Position numbers and translations under genes: made by a program. Below are positions 24,929 to 36,900 of a stretch of 64,000 bases of DNA, one piece after another; position 1 is the first letter of the stretch; each line of letters begins with the position of its first letter. The notes under the pieces were generated by a model. The model was not told where the DNA came from and did not search any database. It saw nothing but the letters and a program-made list of their open reading frames with translations. The stretch lies in contig OW204012.1 of NCBI GenBank assembly GCA_934047225.1, forward strand, positions 4,650,001 through 4,714,000, in the 5' to 3' direction. Source of the stretch: Ypsolopha sequella (lineage: Eukaryota > Arthropoda > Insecta > Lepidoptera > Ypsolophidae).

Positions 24929-27900
24929 CATATACAAGGTGACTTTTTGATCATCGTCCAAATTCATACTGGAGGCTTGATTAGTGATCAGTATCTTGGA
25001 TCAGTAACAATTTTTGTGAAATTCGTAAAATGAAATTTCGCCTTCCCATAGAAATTCAGTTCCAGTCCCGAGTGAATCACTATGGGGAGTCGAAATTTCA
25101 TTTTACGAATTTCACCAAAATTGTTATTGATCCATGATACTGATCACTTACCAAGCCACCAGTATGAATTTGGACGATGATCAAAAAGTCACCTTGTATA
25201 TAAGGTCTTTCAATTTAAATGGAAAGTAATTTAGGAGGTGATTCAGTATCGTTAATACATCACATTCCACTGCAAAGCACTCTTTTTTGCGAGAACTTTT
25301 TTTTCACTTCTCAGTACAAAGTGGTCCGATCAGCTGACTCAGTTTGTATGGACAAGTGAAGAAAAAGTTCGCGCAAACAACAGTACTTTTCAGTTTAATG
25401 TGATGTATTAACGATACTGAAACACCTCCTAAATTACTTTCCATTTAAATTGAAAGACCTTATATAAATATACACTTAATATAATAAAATTCAAGTTAGT
25501 GTGAGATATATTTCGGGCCCTATCCTGGGTCCGGCGTCAGTCACTATGAACTTGACAAAAAAAATTAATAATTTATTTATTTGTTTATTTTATTTTATTT
25601 TTTATTTATTTTTTTGTCAATTTCACTGTGACTTATAAATTAGAGGTATATAAGTCGATTTTGAAGGCTTAAATTTGGTTTTAGTTCTGTCAAAACTTAA
25701 TTTTCTTGATTACAAAATAGTCTTTAAATGTTAGGAACAGAAGCTAAATTACTTTGGAAAAATTTAAGTTTTGACAGCACTACAACTAAAACTAAAGTCT
25801 TAGTTTTTGACGAGTACCAGAAGCGGTAGATTTCGCTCAAAAACATTATCCGAAATTCCATATTACCAGAGCCAAACAAACTACGCAAGAAAGACTACGT
25901 ATGAATACATACATATATATATATATATATATACAAGGTGTAACAGAAAGGTGTAACCATATTTGAAGAGCTTATTCAGTCAATGGTATAGAATAGCTTT
26001 TACTATGGAGCCAACCTCGAAATCTCAAAAAAAAATCTGCCCTTCCATACATTTCGGCCGAGCGGCATTGCATTTTTTTATGAAACAGTAAAAAAAATTT
26101 TTCGAGATACAGGTTTTGTTCTATAGTTAAAGTTGTTCTATACCATTGACTGAATAAGCTCTTCAAATATGGTTACACCTTTCTGTTACACCTTGTATAC
26201 TAATGGCCGTCCAATAAATTTTTCATCAAAATTGATCAATTGGGTTACTAAAATAAATATAAATAAACGGAAAGCCTTATAACGGGGCTGTAGTGTCTGT
26301 CTGTTTTTCTGCCATTGGCGTTGATGTAGATAGATAGATAAAACTTTATTTTCAATGCATGTGCTCGTAAAGGCCCACTTTTTATGCATCAAAACCGAAC
26401 AAAAAGTCGATTATTTTGCCCTAGGGCTTTATTATTATTATTTTTTTTAATTTATTTACAATGGTTGGCTAACCTGCAGCCTTTCCTGTGTACCATAGAT
26501 GTTATACTTTTTTTTCCACTGTTTAACGGCTCTGGATACAGTCCTTTTGAGCCAATTATAATTTTAAGTTCACAAGATTATATTTATTTTCATTTCCTCA
26601 CACTATGCATTGAAAAACGTAGTATGATACACGGGCGTAAAAGCAATAAATTACTCGGTTAAATCGTCCTCGTAATTTATTCCTTTTCGCCCTAGTAGCA
26701 TAAACTACTATTATCACCACAACACAATACAACACATAAAAAATAACATTCTAAAAATTTTTTGTTTTTCTATATAAAGAAAGTTGAAAATCGTTTGTAA
26801 ATTCTATGCGAATTACATAAATTGAGCAAAAATATAGAAATTTACCATTTGCATTGGGCAAATGAATACTGAATTTTACCAATATATTTTTCATCAATTT
26901 CAAAAAGACTTAAATATCATAGAAAGAACAAACGATTTTCAACATCCACTGTACTGGGTGTTAATATGATGTTGCGGTAGCCGGAAACTGGCGATAGTAC
27001 TCGTTCATACAAACAACTTTTACTATGGAGCCGTCCATCGAATAGCGAAATAAAATCTGCTGTTCCATAGAAAAGCTACATAGCTACCCGACCAAAATGT
27101 ATGAAGCAACAACAGATAGATATACACCGTACAGCAAGACAAACACCGCGTCTTCGCCATAGTTTCCATATTTGTATGAAACCCTAAAAACTTACGCAAG
27201 CTGTCTGTCCGTTCGGTAGTAAAGATTAGCGACGTCCATTCGAACATACAGACTGACAGACAAGCAAACACACTACATAAACATACATGTAATTTTAAGG
27301 ATTAAACCATTGAATCGGTTTTGTTTACCAACTCAACTAAATATAAATAGAATACTAGCTTTTCGCAAACGGCTTCGTCCGCGCTGATGGAGTATCAAAG
27401 TTGAACTCTCTGAGTTATAACACTAACAATTTTAATTAAAAAAAATGTTAACTGACCCTAGAGATGTGATTCCACCCGGGTAGATTCCCTATAAACACCC
27501 ATTTAAGGCGATATGCAAAAGTTTTAGCGTCCCTATTACTCCATATGCGAAAAAACCCTCAGTGCGAGAAGGACGGATTCGTGGAAAAGTAGCAAAATTT
27601 CGGTTTTTTATTAATATAAAATGTACTAAAGTTGCTATCAAAATTTCGTTTAACCAGGTCCTAGATACCGTTAAAACCCATCTAATAAAATATAATTGTA
27701 GTCCATATGTCATTCTAAATTATCAAACCAGAAGAATTGGTGTCGAAAAAGACCTTATTTCAATAAATATTTCTATCGAGGCAAATTTCTCCAATCGCGT
27801 TTCTGTTTTAACAGATCCCTAAATAAAGATTTCAAAAATATTATACTATTTTATCAAAATAATACATTATTTACCGAAGTAGATATGCAAGTTCTTAAAG

Positions 27901-30900
27901 TGTTGATTTTTTTTCCGTAGCGCCTTAATCTACGCGACGGGTATTTATTCGGGTATTTATGTTTTTCACTACTTTTAGGTTGGTAGTTGGTTGGAGTAAT
28001 ATATTAAGTTGGTATCTTACGGTTTTTATATTATGTAAGGTTCTATCTTACATTAATTATTATCATGTATATTGTACTTGTTACAATTAACTTTTGATAA
28101 AGCTCTCTGTTATTTGTAAAAGGTGTGCATCTGTAACGTTACAACACACGGATGCTAACCCTATATTTACTAGTATTATACTTTTTGTGTATGTAACATT
28201 GGTGCTCCTAATAAATAAATAATTTTTCAATGCATGTGCTCGTAAAGGCCCACTTTTTATGCATCAAAACCGAACAGAAAGTCGATTATTTTGCCCTAGG
28301 GCTTTATTATTATTATTTTTTTTTATTTATTTGCAATGGTTGGCTAACCTGCAGCTTTTCCTGTGTACCATAGATGTTATACTTTTTTTTCCACTGTTTA
28401 ACGGCTTTGGATACAATCCTTTTGAGCCAATAATAATTTAAAGTTCACAAGATTATATTTGTTTTATTTCCTCACACTATGCATTGAAAAACGTAGTATG
28501 ATACACGGGCGTAAAAGCAATAAATTACTCGGTTACGTTTAAAACACTCGCTACGCTCGTATTTTAAATCGTCCTCGTAATTTATTCCTTTGCGCCCTTG
28601 TAGCATAAACTACTATTATTTTTTTATTTATTTTATTTATTTATATATATATATTCATTATACATCACAGTGTATCGAAAACCTTTCGAGGTTTTTATGT
28701 ACACTCAGTTCCAAGATTCGTCTAATAACATTATTTCAACTGTCTGTCTCCTGGCTACTTAAATAACATTGATCAACTTATAAAACACAAAAACAAAATC
28801 GCGGGTAGAACTACACACCACTAAGTAACACAGTCGCATACTGTTTGGAATGCAGAATAACAAAATAAGGCATGTTTGTAGATATCAATTACATTAAGGG
28901 GATATATCGTCAAAATCGACACTTTTTAAAGTGATTTATCTGCTGTTCAAAAGAAGTCCCAAGTTAAATAAACTAGTATAACAATTTTTGGACCTTTTTC
29001 TAGATTTTGGACTATCAGAAACGCGATTGGAGGAATTTCACTCGATAGAAATAATTATGGAAATAAGATCTAAATTTACACTTTTTTTGATATTCTGACA
29101 AATTGGAATGGCATACAGACTTCAAAAATATGTAATTAAATGGGTTTTAACAGTACCTAAATTACTGGTTATGGTAATTTTCATAGCTATTTTATTTGAT
29201 TTTGTACTAATTTAAAACCGACTTTTTGTAATTTTTCACCGATTCCGTCCCTCCCGCACTGCGAGTTTTCCGCCTGGAGTAACGGGGACCTTTGCACGGA
29301 TGATATATTACCTTAATTCTTAATGCTACTATTTTAAGGACTAGTTGAGATTACCACCAGCTTATTACAATAAGTTTGCCTTATTAGATATGAGATAAGG
29401 ATTTACACTGCTAACTGCTATACAGGGTGATATATTATTAGACTACTGTGTTTGATACAATTACTTTTACATATTTAATAAACAATAATAGGCATGCAAT
29501 AATAGAAATTATAAGTAAATAAACTATAATAGGTACATAGTAGTAGAAATTATATGTAAATAGATAAAATGCAGTGCATAATAGATACATAGTGCTGTTT
29601 AAATAAGCTCTAAGAAATTTAGTTTTAATTTACATTACTTTCGTTAATTGATATTCGTTCAAATAATTAGTTCATGCCGAAAAAAAATAAAACAGTCACA
29701 AAGTAATGTTGTTAATTAGATAATGTGATAGGTGGGCTTGTTTCTTGTCGCAAATTGGGTCGACTTTTGGAGCAATTTTGCTCAATTTTCATGTTCCCCG
29801 CGCGAGCTAGCCAGTCAGCCACCAAAAACTAAATCTTGTCACGAACCCCCTACGATCAACTGGCGAACCCCGGGGTTTACCCCACTTCGAGAAACCCTGA
29901 CATAGAGCAATGCTTTAGACTTTTTCAAGACGTTTCCGAATATCCCGCAACATGTGGACTTTGAAAAGGTGCTTTTTGTTAAAAGTTTTCTTTGCCATCG
30001 CTATTCTAGCGAATAATACGTATTATGTCTGATCTACGTCTAGTCATTGTTAATCAAATCAGACTTCCTAAGTATTTACACTTGGTTTATTGGTTTTTAA
30101 TGAAATTTTATTGGGTTACGTTTTGCTGTAGTTTTTTGTATTATTACAATTTTAGTTTTATTTATGTGTAGTTAATTTAATTTAATTTTCTTTCTTTGCT
30201 ACTAACCAATTATTAATAAGTCTTACTAACATGCTATGGATCCAAGTGGTCCGAAATAAAAGATTTTTATTTTTATTTATTTTATTACAAATTTCTGGAA
30301 ATACTAAATCCATATCTGTTACTAATTCCGCTAACTGATTTGGTATTTCCGCAAGTGCTGCAATATCATCAGTAAAACGAATGAACTGCATTTTTGTTTC
30401 ATTAAACTTGACTACCTTTTTCCTGACTGTTATTAGTTTTCTGACTGCAGATTCTATAAAGATGTTAAACTTAATAGGTAAAAGTGGACACCCTTGTCTT
30501 ACTCCTTGTCTAAATTTTCTTTTTTCTTTCTCTTCTCCTGTTTCTACCTTTGTTTCTTGGTTTTTGTATAATTCAAAAATAGTTATTCTGTTTCTATAAC
30601 CTAATCCTAATTTTAATGAGGGAAACTTATGTTTTCTATTGGGTAGTTTTTAAATTCAAATTTAAGGTGTCAGAATACTTTTATTCGCCCAGTAAAGACT
30701 TAGTATTTTAGTACGCTAAATATAGCGTACTAAAATACTAAGTGGGCAAAAGACTGGGCGAATAAAAATGTTGAAACCTGCGACTTGAAAATACAAATTT
30801 GGGTTGAGTTGAATAATTCTCAGGCGAACAATATTCTATTTTAGTGACAATTTAATATTAAGTAATATTCTGTTTCTATAACCTAATCCTAATTTTAATG

Positions 30901-33900
30901 AGGGAAACTTATGTTTTCTATTGGGTAGTTTTTAAATTCAAATTTAAGGTGTCAGAATACTTTTATTCGCCCAGTAAAGACTTAGTATTTTAGTACGCTA
31001 AATATAGCGTACTAAAATACTAAGTGGGCAAAAGACTGGGCGAATAAAAATGTTGAAACCTGCGACTTGAAAATACAAATTTGGGTTGAGTTGAATAATT
31101 CTCAGGCGAACAATATTCTATTTTAGTGACAATTTAATATTAAGTAATAAAAATAGGGACGTCGCCTCGCTCCGCTGCGCTTCGCTCGGCTCCTTATTTT
31201 ATTTTACATGTAAACCTTACACGCTCCTTCTCGCTTCGCGTCGTCGCACCTATTTTTGACTTTTGGTGAAATAATTTCTATTTCATACTTTAAATTCGCC
31301 CGCTCAGTATTTTTAGTCGCACGCTTTGGTATTTATTCCGGACACTTAAAGTCGCTAATTAAATTTTTATTCGCCCGATTAATAATTTCCCTTTTCTATT
31401 TAAGGCGTATGACCACGCTAAATAAGCAACTCGATGTGTGTCGGTACAAATATCAACGGAAACGACATTGAAATAATGTTCATTTCAGCGTGCCTTGAAA
31501 AGTGGCTGTTACGACAACCACTAGTAGGTGTCGATTGGGCATTCTAAAACAGTCATTCGTTTAAACACCTTCACTTCACTCCGAGCTCCGCTCCGCTCCG
31601 CTCCGCTACGCTCACTCGGAGTGAAGTGAAGTTGTTTAAACGAAAATCTGTTTTAGAATGTCCAATCGACAAAGCTTTAGAACAGAATCCATGACGATAA
31701 AACCGACTCTTTCATCATGTTATATCTAGAACTCTGCGTTGTACGTTCCGTAATGCACGACAGCAGAATCAAACCTTACAAATCTTACAATTAATTTAAA
31801 ATTAGCTCTCGCTATCGCAGTAGGAAAATAAAAACACCTGTCAATAATTTTTATAGTCATTGCATGTTTAGCGTTTATTATATTCACAAGAACATGGAGT
31901 TTGTGAAGCAACCATTAACACTGCAACTTGAAAATATTTGTCCTAACTTGAAAAATATAAATTTTCGACATGGAAAGCTTTTACCTAATACCATTCGATG
32001 TATAATATGTGGTCCATCGAATTGTGGTAAAACGAATTTGATGATTGGTCTACTTTTACACGAGAACGGATTGCGCTATCGTCATGTTTCCGTGTATTCC
32101 AAAACACTTTATCAACCTAAATACGTTTTTCTAGAAAAGGTTTTAAAACTAGTACCTAGTGTATCATTTGCAAAATACCAAGAAAATGAACAAGTGATTA
32201 GCCCACAAGATGCAAAACGTAATTCAATTATTATTTTTGATGATGTATCATGTGAAAATCAGAACAATGTGAGAGACTATTTCGCAATGGGAAGACATAA
32301 AAATATAGATTGTTTTTATTTAAATCAAACATATAGTAAAATTCCTAAACAGCTTATTAGGGATAATACTAACTTAATTGTACTTTTTAAACAAGACGAT
32401 ACAAATATGAAACATATTTACGATGAGCATGTCACTACAGATATGACATGGGCACGATTTCGTGAAATGTGCTCTAAAATATGGAGTAATCCTTATAGTT
32501 ATTTGGTGATAAACAAGGATTGCAAAAAAAATAAAGGTTGTTACAGAAGAGAATTTGATACATTTATCACTTTCAATTAATCGTGGGCACACGGCTCCTA
32601 TAAATAAAGTATTTTTAATATCATATATCCATATGCTGTTTGGTTGCTACAGGAGCAATAAGTTTCAAAACCATATTAAAAATGGAAAAAACTCTAAAAA
32701 AGAAAATCGTTGATGCTGCCGCAGCAATCAAGAAAAAAGTTCAAAAAATGCGAGACATTGAAACCGATAATGAAAAAGTCTTACAGACGGTCTTAAAACC
32801 TATTACTGAACCATTAAATCACATGATGGAAGCAAGTAATAATCGTAATAACAAACACATAAAAAAACTGAAAAAGGATGGGTTTAAATCTGGAAGTAAT
32901 TCATATTTGGATAAAACTTTTACTGAAAGCGAAATCAGTGAAATAGATGATGAAGATAAAGAAGAATGTAATGAAGAGGGTAACACCGGAGGTAACCAGT
33001 TTGATGACTCATTTAGGACAGTATCTTCAAAATCGAGTGCTAAAGACACGTCGATTTGGTCTTTATCTGCCGAAGTGATACGTAACGTTCCTTTTGGAGT
33101 TAGATATGATCATGGAAAACTCAAGTTGGGTTTTGCAAATGTAACGATTAGTGATGACTTAATTTCAGTAGCTGGATGTAAATATAAAAAAACAAAAGGA
33201 TTATTAGAATTGTTAGTCAAAAAGAACCCTGATCTGAGTTTGGTTACTAAAACTGACACTGCATGCTATAAACGAATGTTACTAGACACAAATGCTCATA
33301 GACAAGGTTTTAATCCAAGTAAACCGATCAAAAGTAATAAAGGAAAAAAATACATGCAAGTTATTAAACCATTATTTAAGCTACGACGTGATACTGTAAG
33401 TACAGAAGATAGCACTGTACAAGGAAAAGGCTTACCTATAATGAAGAAATATAAAAAAAATGTAGATTTTGTTTATTGGGATGATCCAAACGAGTTAGTA
33501 GAGAGACTAAAACTACTAATTGCTTCACGTGATGCTGGCAATACAGGACTTGACAACGAGATCATATCAATAATAGAAGAATTGCAAGAAGCTGGTATAA
33601 TAAATAAATAAATAAAATAACTTTTTATCTTTCCCCTCAGTTAAAAGTTTATTTTTGCTATAGTCACTCGTTAACATGAATATCGATAAATTCGGTCACC
33701 ATGTACACAAAAGATTGCGATTGACTGATATGTTAGATTCTACTGAAAGAAGTTTGACGAGAGAAGAGAACGGTGATTACGATTTACAACAAAGGAGATT
33801 AAAAGGCGTTAAATTTCCTGTAACGTCAGATGATGCTGTGAATAAAGAATACGTAGATAAAACTAAGCTGGACTTCTATACCAAGAAAGAAGTTGATGAA

Positions 33901-36900
33901 ATAGTTGTGGGTGCCATAAAAAAACTTAAAACTCGTTTATACGTAGACATTTATACAAAAGGGGAAATAGACAAGCTAATTAAACTAACAAAAAAATGAT
34001 TAAACAACACATAGTTAATGAAATTCATAAAGCAGCAAGAAAAAATTTTATACGAAGAAATGTTGTTTTAAAAGGCATAGATGATTTATGGCAAGCTGAT
34101 TTAATAGATTTTAAAAATTTAAAACAGTTCAATAATGGATTTAAGTATATTTTAGTAATTTTAGATTGTTTTTCTAAATATGCTTGGGCAATACCAATTA
34201 AAACAAAAACTAAATCTGAAGTAAGTCTAGCGTTTGAAAATGTTTTCAAGAAGTCATCTCGTCATCCAATTAACTTACAAACTGATATGGGTACTGAATT
34301 TTATAATGAAAAATTTAAACAACTAATGAAGTCATTAAATATCAATCATTATTCTACTTACTCTGTTAAAAAAGCTTCAATAGTAGAAAGGTTAATAAGA
34401 ACACTGAAAACAAAATTATTTAAGAGTTTCAATTACAATGGCAGTTATAGATGGTTTGGAGAACCACTTAATAATGTAATTAAAACATATAATAATACTA
34501 AGCATCGAATAACAAAACATAAACCTATAGAGGTAAATAGTAAAACAGCTAAAACTGTAATGGAAAATATAAAAAAATCTCAATTTACCATAAAAAATGG
34601 TTTAGCAAAGTTTAAGCCAGGAGATTATGTTAGAATCAGTAAATACAAAAGCGAGTTCGAAAAAGGCTATACACCTAATTGGTCATCAGAATTATTTTTG
34701 ATTAAAAACATAAATAAAACGGTGCCTATTACTTACAATCTTCAAGATCTTAAGAAAGAACCAATACTAGGATGTTTTTATGAGCAGGAGCTTCAAAAAA
34801 CTAAATATCCGAATGTGTATTTGATTGAAAAGATCATTAGGAAAAAAGGTAATAGTTTATTTGTGAAATGGTTAGGCTTAAAGGAAAATAGTTGGATTGA
34901 TAAAAAGGCAGTGATTTAAATGAAGTCATCATTTCGTTATCAGTAATGCGAGGAAAAGGACTTCTCAATTATTTAATAAATAACTTGCCTTTTGAGTTAC
35001 ATTTACCTGGTTACAATTATTGTGGACCGGGAACAAGACTTAAAGAACGTTTATCAAGAGGTGATAAGGGTGTTAATGCGTTAGATGAAGCTTGCAAACG
35101 ACACGACATAGCATATTCAAAGTACTCGGATTTGGATAGTCGACATAAGGCAGATTTAGAATTGATAGACATGGCTAAACGAAGACTTCGTTCAAATACT
35201 GCTAGAAGGGGAGAAAAAATGGCTTCGTGGTTAGTAAAAAAAGTTATGAAAGCAAAAGTTAAATCTGGTGGAGGAATAAAGAAATTCAAGACTGTGATTT
35301 CTAAAATACGTAGGGAACTCAAGAAGCAAAAAGCATGTAATAAAGATAAAGCTATAAAAATTGCTTATTCAGCAGCAAAAAAACTTCTTTCAGAATCAAA
35401 AGTTCAATTACCACGTGTAATACCTTTACCAAAAACAGGAGGAATTCTACCTTTGATTCCAATTTTTGCTGGTTTGTCAGCATTAGGAACATTGGCTGGA
35501 GGAGCAGCAGGAATCGCTAAGACTGTGAATGATTATAAAGCTGCGCAAAGAAATTCACGTGAATCTGAGCGACATAATAAAATGATGGAGTCATTAGTTA
35601 TAGGAAAAGGATTGTATATTAAACCGTATAAAAAGGGAGAAGGCATATTTTTAAAACAAGCAAAAAACTGAATGAGAGGCTACCCAATCGTGCACTTACT
35701 AATTTAGAGATTTTAAGAAATGCTGAGGATATACCGTATTTTAGAGGTGTTTTTATGAGGGACAGATTACCTCAAAAGCCTAGAAATATAGAATGCGGTA
35801 TAATTAACTTGGATCAATTTAAAAACCCAGGAACTCATTGGGTGGCCTATATTAAATATAAAAATCATTGTGAATACTTTGATAGTTATGGTGATTTAAA
35901 ACCACCATTAGAGCTAATAAAATATTTAAAAAAAGATAATATTTTGTACAACTATTCTAAATATCAGAATTATAATACTGTAAATTGTGGTCATTTATGT
36001 CTTTCATTTTTAAGAAATTATTGGAATAATATTGGTATAAAACAGTAAACACGGTTTTTTATTGTATCATTAGCATAATGTCCTTCACACTATCCATTAC
36101 AGGTAATAAATCGGTTTTAACTACTAACTACGCTCCTTCGTTACAACTTGATGGCTTATATGAATGTGCTTTGTTATATATTTCTACTTTTAATTCTATC
36201 CCAAATGTAGACAAAACAAATAATAAATTTTATTATGGTGATCAAGATGTTATTGAATTGCCTGAAGGAGCGTATGAACTTCAAGATATATGTGATTTTT
36301 TAAAAGCTAATATCAAAGATGCTACCTTAAAATTATACTGTAACAATAATACTTTAAAAACATACATTTTCTGTTCAAAACCTATGCATTTTGAAAAAAG
36401 TAATTCTCTTGGTAAATTATTAGGATTTGACAACCAAGTATTAGATGCATATAAATTACATAAATCACAGTCACCTATAAACATTTTGTCTACGACAGTG
36501 ATAAGGATCGAATGTGATATAGTGAGTGGTTCATTTATCAATGGTGTATCAAGTCATATAATTCACGAGTTTGCGCCGAACGTACCTCCAGGATACAGAA
36601 TCATCGAAGTACCAAAAAACGTTATTTATTTTCCTGTTAACCAGAACAATATAAGTTCTATGAATATAAGAATATTAGACGTCCATAACAACTTACTAAA
36701 TTTGCGTGGTGAAGAAATTCAATTATATTTTCACCTGAAGAAACAATGATTGACTATAAGAACGAACATAAATACAACCCACAACTTTTAACCGGAATCA
36801 CTTTAAATCGAGCTACGTATAAAGAAGCAACTAAAAAGAAACCAAGCTTGACGAAAGCAAATAAACAATTTCTTAAATTTATTGGATTACTAAAATGAGT

